From Verrucomicrobiaceae bacterium (lineage in GTDB: Bacteria > Verrucomicrobiota > Verrucomicrobiia > Verrucomicrobiales > Akkermansiaceae), in contig JAIXQH010000010.1 in NCBI GenBank assembly GCA_027484055.1, forward strand, positions 1 through 64,000: a stretch of 64,000 nucleotides of DNA, written 5' to 3'. The notes under the pieces were generated by a model, which was not told the DNA's origin, did not search any database, and saw nothing but the letters and a program-made list of their open reading frames with translations. The stretch's first letter is position 1; each line of letters starts with the position of its first letter. Position numbers and translations under genes: made by a program. Shown here piece after piece: positions 38,101 through 44,711 of the stretch.

Positions 38101-38443
38101 AGTTGCCCGATACGAGGACGAAATGGTTGACGTTTACCGTGGGGTTCACGGTGGGCATCCTGATCTTCCAAATGCTTACAACGGGCAGGCAAATCCTAGA
38201 GGAGGCCATAGTGATCCAGCTCGACATAATGATTTCGACAACGAAAGCATTTTTACTTCGTGGACGACTGATCGCAATGTTGCGGCTGACCATGCGACTC
38301 AATGGGGAACTACAGAAGGAGTAATTCTTCAGCAGACGGTGCCTCGATCTTCGCTCACTCCTAGTCCAGACAGGCTTATGGAGTCGGAAGTGCTAAGGGG
38401 TGGTCCTGTCACCGGCGCAACACCAACAATACTCAAGCGATGA
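32147..38443 (+). CDS. Secreted RHS/YD-repeat polymorphic toxin with transglutaminase-like and ADP-ribosyltransferase-like domains
   Basis: A 2098-aa exported protein. Signal peptide MKNFLGLALLGLVPTLAAIA. Residues about 95-180 resemble a transglutaminase-like domain, but the catalytic Cys position is Asp142 (GSGNDFDQSALLMALLR). A small phage-tail-like insert YQIVSAGTTNFTLIGSASND lies near 660. The RHS entry domain (DPVEMLSGAFVLDKTELTLG) lies near 805, followed by many YD repeats and the core ending MRARYYSPYLMRFLNADPIG and DPFGL (1904-1908). Beyond it, about 190 variable residues contain an R-S-E ADP-ribosyltransferase-like pattern: Arg1998 in VYRGV, Ser2038 in FTSWTTD, Glu2079-Ser-Glu2081. 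The final part is AT-richer than the core. A partner gene overlaps the stop. Confidence 0.88.
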   Translation: MKNFLGLALLGLVPTLAAIAQDNPGWLQIAPLSSEDIAERVSAMIPFPGGSTVTPDPSQQGVIPRASSSLAVQSQSSLTTPTPVAGGNEADTITPEISALARGLRFDVVKIYEYVRNHIVFEPYYGCKKGAHLTLMEGSGNDFDQSALLMALLRASGKNPSYKYDARYFTYAYMVVWMGLPVTPFGHLTDAQFSAAYNGLVATPLNRQLAVGSALLDKWGYYYTQAFHDNSGAVFAIPHVSVELSIDGTLITMMPAYKAHEEFAGINLAAATGYLKTDVITDAGGAVTSSPDSVTSLSYPNITARLETYSLSLTNHLKNNLHKLDADMVTGKRVVKQRTFTVASQFDRGAGWIDCPWLPVQRWSAIPVEQMSKLQIQCGTYDYAAAIPSFTTTLFSQTINMPALRGRKLSLSWSGNTASIHLDESLVGAVFTTAGVKVDLQMKCTHHFYKKKLAGGVYTDGNFGRGNQTTTNAFLKGDSYAYAFPYSFTNPDKICRLRQEVLDGYRRAGLTDSDWRVRTEVLNIMGLQWYAQTWRAQQVISPLYDTIPLWHHRFGRVAQEQSYYIDVSLQLATDNNEDSTQGADFIQLSSLMFSAMEHGVIEQMQGEDRSAASTVKVIALANQQGVPIFRANASNWPAVRGQLINYRGAAIAAGQFLTGVQYQIVSAGTTNFTLIGSASNDVGTFFIATGSGTGSGTAAPSGLTEMEKDITQSVYPGNALLPKNGQITINHWKGSGYAFASSNVSKMLISGGYFGGYQSDRIAAVSSDELATWINSDPAYNTSRGTTQNVPFVPVTTPEQRSNDPVEMLSGAFVLDKTELTLGSGAAPRGITFSRHYNSHRRYDKSSGIGYGWTHNYDIHATKRSSVTAGLAGSISYHSTPFIAAIYVAADLHKNHTTAKEWTTAALVINWAVDQLKYNAVAITMGNRTIEFVRMPDGTYEAPAGMNLTLASHGSGASEYFTLTERHGSTYTFDTAGRITTITDLWNQSQTFTYTAGLLTGVSDSYARTLTFTRPAGRITSVADSAGRSISFGYTGDDLTSCTDVEGKTWSYLYDTEHQLTHTKDPSARVIVQNIYDSLGRVAEQFTFGQIDKKYTLCYSGYHNTEENPNGDITSYLYDGRGRSIATIDPLGNRTDYNYDGHDRTTSIVSPARETSLFDHDKNNNTTVITDPILLDTVTTYDGQNRPETLTDKRDNITTVNNYNAQHQPLLVTAPLNRQTNTTYTATGEVDTVTDAENNITDYDYNPLGQLWKVHINSHLKVTYTYNAYGDVETETDALGRMTNRTYNKRRQLRTTTLPAVPGEPAAVIETTYDDEGMPRANIDARLNTTNHTYSPTGNPLTTTLPAIPVPGGSTLNNVLTTTYNTRDLPDTAYNSLTHTTTFIHDGASRLTEIHDPLTRITRTGYDANSRPDSQTNGLNHETTSDYTPRGELWNTWDALTKNTLQTYDANGNPWQRRNRRGHTHTTIYDAANRLHTSSTPLSHTTTTTYYDNDLVHTITEPSTQLTTLTYDTRTRLRTKTDAVGAITYGYTNADELWTVTEGAATITRIYDERGRLKIFTTADGDIIQYRYDANNNLARITYPPDTAHPTGKQVNYTYNARNLLETVTDWSNRLTTYQYDRLGRLTGTLRPNGTSNLIAHDAANQLTSIKESAGGKLINYLAFRYDDASQIKSRLRAPLVNSGWQQPTLTATYDDDNRLLTANGSSVVHDDDGNMTSGPITATSGTLTLGYNSRNQLTSAAGTTYTYDAEGRRRSFTNAAGMTRDVIDPSGKLLIRINPDLTKTYYVYGLGLLYEANEADATKTYHFDQVGSTLVRTNDSGSIIGKAEYSAYGLPTVIEGDMTTPFLYNGQSGVQTDSNGLLNMRARYYSPYLMRFLNADPIGFSGGSNWFAYADGNPISLSDPFGLCADRNSCTGGTGRGSPYASDQARKLGMATEVALGFTPVGVLMDIGSMGQAGYNGDIGGFGMAAVGFLPFGDFAKLGKVARYEDEMVDVYRGVHGGHPDLPNAYNGQANPRGGHSDPARHNDFDNESIFTSWTTDRNVAADHATQWGTTEGVILQQTVPRSSLTPSPDRLMESEVLRGGPVTGATPTILKR

Positions 38444-38796
38444 ATAAATCAGAATTAATTTTTATCCTTAACGAACTTCTCACGCCAGAAAACCTAATCC
38501 TAGCAAGAAATCGTTGTGTCGAGGAATTGCAGACAAGTAACCCGTTGAGATTGGATGATGGGGGATACAAATTCCCGACGGAACATTTTTATAAAATATA
38601 CTGGGGAAGAAGCCAAAATCGGAACTTAGATCTTTCACACTTCATTGGATTTTTAGAGTCCGTAGAAAATTTGAAAACCGATCATGGAATTCTTCGTGCA
38701 ATATCTGGCGATACTGAAAGAGATTGGTTCTTAATATTGATTTCAGAAGCTTCCGATTTGGTCGGGTGTATTATTAAAGATAAATCTTTAGGATAG
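38440..38796 (+). CDS. Probable immunity protein to the RHS-ART toxin
   Basis: A 118-aa small cytosolic protein, AT-rich, without signal peptide (MNKSELIFILNELLTPENLI; GDTERDWFLILISEASDLVG). Its ATG sits in the RHS stop (ATGA, 4-nt overlap), the standard position and coupling for immunity genes of polymorphic toxins. No family is recognised. Role by context: it should bind and neutralise the ADP-ribosyltransferase-like domain. Composition matches the toxin tip, not the RHS shell, as expected if the pair was exchanged together. Confidence 0.72.
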   Translation: MNKSELIFILNELLTPENLILARNRCVEELQTSNPLRLDDGGYKFPTEHFYKIYWGRSQNRNLDLSHFIGFLESVENLKTDHGILRAISGDTERDWFLILISEASDLVGCIIKDKSLG

Positions 38797-39487
38797 ACAA
38801 ACCCCCTCCGGCCCGCGCTAACAACTCCCTCCCGGAAGATCGTCGCTCCGCACCCTTTATCCATCCCAACGTGCTGTCACGCGTGCTGCTAGCCTGCGGG
38901 GCCATGTGACGTGCGCGGTGTAATGCTGCATCTCGGTCCGGGTGTCTCCCGCAAGCGGGTCCCTCCCTCCCCGGATGTTCCCTCGGGGAATACCCTCGGC
39001 AGCATTACCCGCCGCAGTCACAAGTCGCCTCCGGCATGCAGCCCCCGCGCCAGCCCGAAGTCAGGCTCGTTATCACTCGCATCCTCCGGCCACTTCCACG
39101 CCCCACGGCCAGGTGGGCGGCGGTTCCGCTCCGCTTCACTGCCGCCCGCCTCGCCGCCACCCCCCTACCGAAGAAGCTCCGCACCTCGGCCTGCGGCATC
39201 GTGTTTCGTGCCTCATAAAAATATCACAGACTCAAACCATCAAAAACTGATTTACCCCTGGCACGTTATGGGAGGTTCCCGACAGGAAACTTCCGATCTG
39301 CTGACAGGCTTTCTCGATCGATCTTGAAATCACTAAATCCGGGAAATTTAAGGAAAGTTCAAGGGCGGTGAGTTCATCCATGTTCGCTGAACTCCCATTC
39401 TGGATAATGCTCTTCGTAGCATGATCCGTCCTAGGTCAACGACTGACAAGAGCGCCACTCGCGAGTGTGGAGCCCACCGCCACCCGA
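38797..39487. other. 691-nt region without a credible gene, GC-rich and foldable
   Basis: Between the immunity gene and the right repeat. The first 100 nt show little. The block 38915-39150 is very GC-rich and can fold strongly (described separately). From about 39215 the sequence turns AT-richer with no recognised signal. Short frames exist on both strands (for example 38911-39327) but their products are Pro/Ser/Arg-rich low-complexity sequence unlike any protein. It may be a decayed mobile element or an RNA. Confidence 0.5.
38915..39150. other. Highly structured GC-rich element, possible RNA or mobile-element end
   Basis: GCGGTGTAATGCTGC (38915-38929) is complementary, with one bulge, to GCAGCATTACCCGC (38999-39012). 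This outer stem encloses hairpins CCCG-CAAG-CGGG (38948-38959) and TCCCCG/CGGGGA (38968-38973, 38984-38989), giving a branched, cloverleaf-like fold. A further stem GGTGGGCGGC/GCCGCCCGCC (39112-39121, 39141-39150) follows. The strand of any RNA is unknown. I do not recognise the class. Confidence 0.5.
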
Positions 39488-39515
39488 TCAGGCGTGGTGG
39501 AGTAGAATGGAATTC
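39486..39515. repeat. Right copy of the 30-bp direct repeat, at the pyk 3' end
   Basis: Differs from 28648-28677 at a single base. Here it is the true 3' end of pyk, encoding NSILLHHA and the TGA stop on the minus strand. Genes placed between two copies of a conserved gene's 3' end are a usual sign of site-specific integration. Confidence 0.85.
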
Positions 39516-40891
39516 GCGGCGAAGTGGTCAGAGAGAATGTCGGAAACGATCACCAGTGGCGTCCCTGTGCGGATGAGTCCTTCATTTTTCAAGAGGGCGC
39601 AGACGCGCTCGATGGTTTCTTCAATGTTCGTGGCGAAGGGCATCTTCATCGCGCGGATGCCACGGGTCAGGGAAAGTTGGCAGCACACCCGATCCGTCGG
39701 GGTGAAGGCGAAGAATCCAGCGGTGCGGGGACGCAGCATGGCGACGTGGTTGGCCAGCACGCCGCGACGGGTCAGGACGACCAAGCGGGCATCTGGCAGA
39801 GAGTCTGCAAGGGTCACGGCGGCGCGGGCGGTTTTTTGGCGCTCGTCACGGAGCAGGGCATTTTGGCCGAAGCCATGGCCGCCGGAACGCTCGATGCGGG
39901 AGGAAATCCGGACGAGAGCCTCGACACAGCGTTCTGGGTAGCGACCAACGGAGGTCTCACCGGAGAGCATGAGGCAGTCGGCTTCTTCGTAGGCGGCGTT
40001 CATCACGTCGGTGACTTCCGCGCGGGTCGGAGTCGGGTTGGTGATCATGGACTCCAGAAGTTGGGTGGCCACGATGACGCGGGTGCCGAGCTCGTGGCAG
40101 CGCTTGACGATGCGGCGCTGGAGGATGGGGAGTTCTTCAAACTCGACTTCGGTTCCGAGATCGCCACGGGCGACCATGATGACGTCGGCCTCGTTGATGA
40201 TGGCGTCGATGTTACGGATGGCTTCTTGGTCTTCCACTTTTGCGACGATCTGGGCTTCGCCTCCGATGGCATCCATCGCCTCGCGGAGCTCGCGGACGTG
40301 CGCGGCATCCCGGACGAAGGATCCGGCGATGTAGTCCGCACCGCATTCCACGGCGAGGGCGAGATCCTTGTGATCCTTTTCGGTGAGGGCGGGTAAATTC
40401 AGCCGGACGCCGGGGAGATTGATGTGGCGGCGTGAACCCATGCCACCTGGGGTTTTTACGACACAGAGCACCCGGTCCGCCTCGACCACGTCGATCCGCA
40501 TGAGCATGGCACCGTTGTCCACGACGAGGGTATTTCCCACGGTGACGTCGCCCATGAGGCCGTCATAGTTCACGGTGGTGGAGAGTGGCACGGTCGGCTC
40601 GACGCCGACTTTGCGGAACTCGACGATATCGCCCTCGGCGAGGGTGTAGTTTTTTTCCAAGTCGCCGGTGCGGATTGAGGGGCCGGTTAGGTCGAAGAGC
40701 ACGGCGATGTTCGCATTCCGCTCGGCGGATTGGCGGCGGACGCGCTTGCTCATTTCCTCCGCCCATTCGTGCTTGGCGTGGCTCATGTTGAGCCGGAAAA
40801 CATTGGTGCCTTGGTCGATGAGTTTGCCGATCATTTCTTCGGACTCGGTGGCTGGGCCAAGGGTGATGATGATTTTTGTTTTACGTGACAC
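39488..40891 (-). CDS. pyk: Pyruvate kinase
   Basis: A 467-aa glycolytic enzyme turning phosphoenolpyruvate and ADP into pyruvate and ATP. Start GTG 40891 (MSRKTKIIITLGPATESEEM), since residues upstream are not conserved. Visible: NVFRLNMSHAKHEW, metal/substrate motif MVARGDLGTEVEFEELPILQ, VIVATQLLESMITNPTPTRA, DVMNAAYEEADCLMLSGETS. The C-terminal allosteric domain ends in RTGTPLVIVSDILSDHFAAN then SILLHHA. Length is normal. The last 26-30 nt are duplicated at 28648, so the 3' end may have been supplied by an integrated element. Confidence 0.96.
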   Translation of the reverse strand: MSRKTKIIITLGPATESEEMIGKLIDQGTNVFRLNMSHAKHEWAEEMSKRVRRQSAERNANIAVLFDLTGPSIRTGDLEKNYTLAEGDIVEFRKVGVEPTVPLSTTVNYDGLMGDVTVGNTLVVDNGAMLMRIDVVEADRVLCVVKTPGGMGSRRHINLPGVRLNLPALTEKDHKDLALAVECGADYIAGSFVRDAAHVRELREAMDAIGGEAQIVAKVEDQEAIRNIDAIINEADVIMVARGDLGTEVEFEELPILQRRIVKRCHELGTRVIVATQLLESMITNPTPTRAEVTDVMNAAYEEADCLMLSGETSVGRYPERCVEALVRISSRIERSGGHGFGQNALLRDERQKTARAAVTLADSLPDARLVVLTRRGVLANHVAMLRPRTAGFFAFTPTDRVCCQLSLTRGIRAMKMPFATNIEETIERVCALLKNEGLIRTGTPLVIVSDILSDHFAANSILLHHA

Positions 40892-41080
40892 AGGGATAAG
40901 GACTGGAGTGTGAGCTAGAAAAAGGTGATGAATCTTCCGTGGCGAAAGCATCCGTCATGCCGTCTGGTATGCCGAACGTCCGCCGGGCAGTGACATGCCT
41001 GAGAAATCGGTTTTTGCCTACCATTTTATCCCGTGAATTCGCGATTGTAGGATGGGTGGGGTCGCTTAGCGTGCTGGACG

Positions 41081-41722
41081 ATGCTGAAACGTAGAGTCAT
41101 TTCCGAGTTGCTGGATCATCTGCCAGCCGATGATCCAGAGGCGTTGTGGAGTCGGCGGGACCTGCGGCGGATCAATGGACTGATGGGGAATGAACGCTGG
41201 GTGCTGCGGGCGGTGGCGCGGTTTGAAGAGGCGGCGGGGCGTGGAATTGTGGAGGTGGGGGCGGGGGATGGGTTGCTGAGCGAGAAACTGGCACGGCGCT
41301 ACCCACAGGCGAGTGTGGTGGCTTACGATCTCGCGCCACGGCCTGTGGGGCTGGATGCGCGGGTGTGCTGGGAGGCGGGGGATGTTTTTGAAAAACCGAG
41401 TCCAGCAGGCGGGGTGGTGGTGGCGAATTTGTTTCTCCATCACTTCGAGAAGGGAGATTTACGTGCGCTGGGGCGGTGGTTGGGCGGCTTCGAGGTGTTG
41501 ATTTTCAACGAGCCGGATCGCGCCTACTTGCCTCACGCGTTGGGATTTCTGATACGCCCGTGGATCAACCGAGTGACGCGGCATGACATGCATGTGAGCA
41601 TCACGGCGGGATTCGGTGCGGGGGAGATGATGTATTTCCTGGGGCTGGATCAGGCGCTGTGGCGCTTCGAGGAAACTTGGACGTGGCGCGGGGCGAGACG
41701 CGTGATAGGGTGGCGGGATTGA
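41081..41722 (+). CDS. Class I SAM-dependent methyltransferase of the type III PKS operon
   Basis: A 213-aa enzyme with a SAM-binding motif GIVEVGAGDGLLSEKLARRY, an acidic strand end SVVAYDLAPRPVG and the post-motif VVVANLFLHHFEKGDLRALG, typical of Rossmann-fold methyltransferases. A C-terminal part (PHALGFLIRPWINRVTRHDM) probably binds the acceptor. The stop codon overlaps a TTG or sits just after a GTG start of the flavoprotein gene. Context suggests methylation of a polyketide-derived phenol or quinone. High GC and strong G-bias on the coding strand mark the whole operon. Confidence 0.8.
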   Translation: MLKRRVISELLDHLPADDPEALWSRRDLRRINGLMGNERWVLRAVARFEEAAGRGIVEVGAGDGLLSEKLARRYPQASVVAYDLAPRPVGLDARVCWEAGDVFEKPSPAGGVVVANLFLHHFEKGDLRALGRWLGGFEVLIFNEPDRAYLPHALGFLIRPWINRVTRHDMHVSITAGFGAGEMMYFLGLDQALWRFEETWTWRGARRVIGWRD

Positions 41723-42735
41723 ATCAGGAAATTTGCATCGCAGGGGGAGGCTTAGCGGGACTGTCGCTGGGTGTCGCCCTTCGAAACAGGGGGGTGCGAG
41801 TGCGAATCCAGGAAGCGGGGAACTATCCGAGGCATCGGGTGTGTGGGGAGTTTATTTCAGGAGTGAGTGAGGAGACTTTGGGCAGACTGGGTATCATGGA
41901 GCATTTCAGCGATGCACTGCGGCATCGCTCGCTGGGGTGGTATGATCGGGGGAAATTGATGCATGAAGATCAGTTCAAGCAGGCGGCGTATGGGATTTCC
42001 CGGTATCTGCTGGATGCACGGTTAGTGGCGCAATTTCGAGAGCTGGGCGGCATTTTGGAAACGGGAAAACGAGCGCGACCTGAGCCGGGTATCGGCAAGG
42101 TGTGGGCGGCGGGTCGGCGACCTTGCAAGGGGCGCTGGATCGGGCTGAAGGCACACGTGCGGCAGCTCCCGCAGACGGCGGATTTAGAGATGCATGCAGG
42201 CGGAAATGGCTATGTGGGTCTTGCTGGGGTGGAGGATGGCTGGACGAATGTGTGCGGTCTCTTCCGGCTGAACCGAGCGCAGCGTGGGGTGGGGGAGGAG
42301 CTGCTGCCGGCTTATTTAGAAGCGGGTGGAAATGTGGCTTTGGCGGCAGCGCTGCGTGCGGGCGAGTGGAAAAAGGGGTCATTTTCTGCCGTGGCGGGCT
42401 TCGAACTTGGGCCGCAGGTGCCGTTGGCGGGCTTACTCACGCTGGGGGATGCGGAGAGCATGATCCCACCGTTTACCGGGAATGGCATGTCCATGGCCTT
42501 CCAAGCGGCGGAGTGTGCGCTGGACCCGTTGACGGCCTGGTCGCGAGGGGAGGTCTCATGGGATCTGGCGGCGAAGGAGGTGCGGTGGGCATTGAAACGC
42601 CGCTTTTCTCGCCGACTGAGGGTGGCGCAAGCGCTGCATCCGATCCTTTTGGCGGCGAGTGGCCGCGCACTGTTGGGTCAGCTCGCCACGCGCCACCTGC
42701 TTCCTTTTCAACGGGTCCTCACCTTGATCCGATAG
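41710..42735 (+). CDS. FAD-dependent oxidoreductase/monooxygenase of the type III PKS operon
   Basis: About 341 aa (GTG 41710 or TTG 41719; both overlap the methyltransferase end). N-terminal FAD motif EICIAGGGLAGLSLGVALRN, then PRHRVCGEFISGVSEETLGR, and the GD motif GDAESMIPPFTGNGMSMAFQ of group A flavoproteins, the fold of aromatic hydroxylases and geranylgeranyl reductase-like enzymes. Predicted to hydroxylate or reduce the polyketide product. It is shorter than typical 390-aa relatives, with a reduced middle part. It sits 13 nt before the polyketide synthase start. Confidence 0.82.
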   Translation: MAGLNQEICIAGGGLAGLSLGVALRNRGVRVRIQEAGNYPRHRVCGEFISGVSEETLGRLGIMEHFSDALRHRSLGWYDRGKLMHEDQFKQAAYGISRYLLDARLVAQFRELGGILETGKRARPEPGIGKVWAAGRRPCKGRWIGLKAHVRQLPQTADLEMHAGGNGYVGLAGVEDGWTNVCGLFRLNRAQRGVGEELLPAYLEAGGNVALAAALRAGEWKKGSFSAVAGFELGPQVPLAGLLTLGDAESMIPPFTGNGMSMAFQAAECALDPLTAWSRGEVSWDLAAKEVRWALKRRFSRRLRVAQALHPILLAASGRALLGQLATRHLLPFQRVLTLIR

Positions 42736-42748
42736 TTGATTGATTTTC

Positions 42749-43777
42749 ATGATGTATCTCCGCTCTCTCGCCACCGCCGTTCCGCCACGTTCTTTCTCAC
42801 AAGTTGAGTGCTGGGAGGCGATGCAGCGGGGGGATTTTTTGAAATCTCTCAGAGCTCGATCCTGCGGCTTGATCGAGAAAGTTCTGACTCATGGAGCGTC
42901 GGGGATTGATCGGCGGAATCTCGCGTTAGAATCCATTGAGTCTTCATTCACTCAAGACGCGGAGTCGCTGAGCCTCGCGTTCGAGCGGGAGGCTCCGGTG
43001 CTAGCGGCGGCGGCTTTGGCGAAGGCGTTGAAACAAGCAGGGCAAGTGGCGCAGGAGGTGGATGCCTTATTTCTCTGCACTTGCACGGGCTATCTCTGTC
43101 CCGGAGTGAGCAGCTATGTGGCGGAGGCGCTGGGCTTGCGGGATGATGTTTACCTCGCAGACTTGGTGGGGCTGGGCTGTGGTGCGGCCATCCCGGTGAT
43201 GCGGGCAGCGCAGGGATTTTTGGCGGCGAATCCGGGGGCCGTGGTCGCGACGGTGGCGGTGGAGCTGTGTTCGGCAGCCTTCTTCGCCAATGACGAGCCG
43301 GGTGTCTTGATCAGCCTCTGTCTCTTCGGGGATGGCGCAGCAGCGGCAATTTGGAAAGGGGAGGGGAGGCCTGGTGATTGGCAGGCTGGGTGCTTCACGA
43401 CGACCCATTTACCGGAGGAGCGGGAAAAAGTGCGATTTGTAAACTCGGCGGGGAGATTGAAAAATCAGCTTCACCGCGCGGTGCCCGGACTGGCGGCGGA
43501 GGCGGTTGCGAAGTTGTTTGCAAAGAGGCAGGGTGAGCCAGATCAAGTGCTGGCCCACTCGGGCGGTCGCGATGTGGTGGATGCGTTGGAGGGGGTGCTA
43601 CCCTTTCAACTGTCGGAGACGCGTGCGGTGCTGAAAGATCATGGAAACATGAGCAGTCCCGCCGTGCTTTTCGCATTAGAGCGCCGTCTCGCAGAGAACC
43701 GCCCAAGCGACCGACGCCTATGGCTCACTGCCTTTGGCGCTGGATTCGCGGCGCATGCGTGTGAAATGTGGCGATGA
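42749..43777 (+). CDS. Type III polyketide synthase (chalcone/stilbene synthase family)
   Basis: A 342-aa enzyme extending an acyl-CoA starter with malonyl-CoA and cyclising it to a pyrone or resorcinol. The catalytic triad is visible: Cys144 in [18 protein letters not shown], His270 in [14 protein letters not shown], Asn300 in [16 protein letters not shown]. Also present: [20 protein letters not shown] and [16 protein letters not shown] 42749 is chosen (or 42752). Length is a bit below the 350-390 norm. Operon neighbours are a methyltransferase and a flavoprotein, the same content as the Streptomyces srsABC phenolic-lipid operon. The starter unit is unknown. Confidence 0.92.
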   Translation: MMYLRSLATAVPPRSFSQVECWEAMQRGDFLKSLRARSCGLIEKVLTHGASGIDRRNLALESIESSFTQDAESLSLAFEREAPVLAAAALAKALKQAGQVAQEVDALFLCTCTGYLCPGVSSYVAEALGLRDDVYLADLVGLGCGAAIPVMRAAQGFLAANPGAVVATVAVELCSAAFFANDEPGVLISLCLFGDGAAAAIWKGEGRPGDWQAGCFTTTHLPEEREKVRFVNSAGRLKNQLHRAVPGLAAEAVAKLFAKRQGEPDQVLAHSGGRDVVDALEGVLPFQLSETRAVLKDHGNMSSPAVLFALERRLAENRPSDRRLWLTAFGAGFAAHACEMWR

Positions 43778-43823
43778 ATTTTCCGAGTTGGCACCCCGGT
43801 GGGTCGTTGTCTAGGGTGGCGGC

Positions 43824-44696
43824 GTGATTCGTCCTGTCGATGTCCTCTTAGAATTTCTCGCCGCTGAGCAAGCGCGCGGGGTGACGCATATTCACCTCGA
43901 TGAGGGCGCGCGAGACGGCTTGCGGGGTCTTTTTCACCAGTCCAAATCGACAGGCAAGCCAACGGCGGAAGTGTCCGTGAAGGTCGAACCCATGGCACGA
44001 GTGGAGATGCCGATTTTGGAGGCTCCGATCGAGAAAGCAGCCCCGGTCAGTCAACTCAAGGTGGTGGGGAACACGCGGATCGAGCAGCTGGAGTCACTCC
44101 GCCAGCAAGCGGAAAACTGGCCGCCGGTGCGAGCGCTCGGATCGCTGCGGGAGACGATGGTTTTTTCAACGGGAAATCCAGACGCGCGGGTGATGTTAGT
44201 CGGGGAGGCACCGGGCTACCAGGAAGAAAGGGAACGCGAACCTTTCGTCGGTCCAGCGGGACAAAAGCTAAATGATATTCTCAAGGCGATGGGACTCTCC
44301 CGGGAGGAAGTCTATATCTCGAACTTGGTGAAATTCCGCCCGAGTATGCCCTCGCAGACGACGAACAACCGCAAGCCAAGCCCCGAGGAAATGGCGGCCT
44401 GTCTGCCTTTTGTGCGGGCGGAAATCGAAATCGTGAAGCCGGAATGCATCATTGCGCTGGGTGGCACAGCTGCGGAGGGGCTGCTAGGACTCACTGGCAC
44501 TGTGACATCCATGCGGGGGAAATGGCATGACTTCGAGGGGCTGCCTGTGCGGGTCAGCTACCACCCGAGCTACCTCTTGCAAAGCGGCGGCAATAGCCAA
44601 GTGAAACGCCAGCTCTGGGAAGATATGCTAACCGTGATGGAGCAACTCGGCCTGCCGATTTCCGAGAAACAACGAGGGTTCTTCCTAACGAAGTGA
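43824..44696 (+). CDS. Family 4/5-like uracil-DNA glycosylase lacking most Fe-S cysteines
   Basis: A 290-aa protein. An N-terminal linker of about 100 residues precedes a UDG domain with motif A VMLVGEAPGYQEERE (127-131 GEAPG), EPFVGPAGQKLNDILKAMGL, VYISNLVKFRP and the second motif VRVSYHPSYLL. In family 4 enzymes four cysteines hold a 4Fe-4S cluster (a CxxC before motif A, one in KCRP, one in the next helix). Here only the last (AACLPF) remains; KCRP reads KFRP and the CxxC is absent. The protein has only two Cys in all. It may be active without a cluster. The start is GTG 43824, 46 nt after the PKS gene. Confidence 0.85.
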   Translation: MIRPVDVLLEFLAAEQARGVTHIHLDEGARDGLRGLFHQSKSTGKPTAEVSVKVEPMARVEMPILEAPIEKAAPVSQLKVVGNTRIEQLESLRQQAENWPPVRALGSLRETMVFSTGNPDARVMLVGEAPGYQEEREREPFVGPAGQKLNDILKAMGLSREEVYISNLVKFRPSMPSQTTNNRKPSPEEMAACLPFVRAEIEIVKPECIIALGGTAAEGLLGLTGTVTSMRGKWHDFEGLPVRVSYHPSYLLQSGGNSQVKRQLWEDMLTVMEQLGLPISEKQRGFFLTK

Positions 44697-44711
44697 GTCT
44701 GGCAGATCGGG

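Larger units (their letters stand above)
28648..39515. mobile_element. Putative 10.8-kb genomic island at the pyk 3' end
   Basis: Bounded by the 30-bp direct repeats. Cargo: 21-bp minisatellite, 241-aa hypothetical, XRE regulator, three-gene secreted RHS operon, immunity gene and a foldable GC-rich block. There is no integrase, transposase or relaxase gene inside, so it may be a decayed or satellite element, or have been moved by another element. Outside lie genes typical of a core chromosome (amidase/YkgJ, pyk). Confidence 0.5.

Noticed and set aside
38911-39327. 138-aa frame in the structured region
   Set aside because: Pro/Ser/Arg low-complexity product; the DNA is better explained by base-paired structure.
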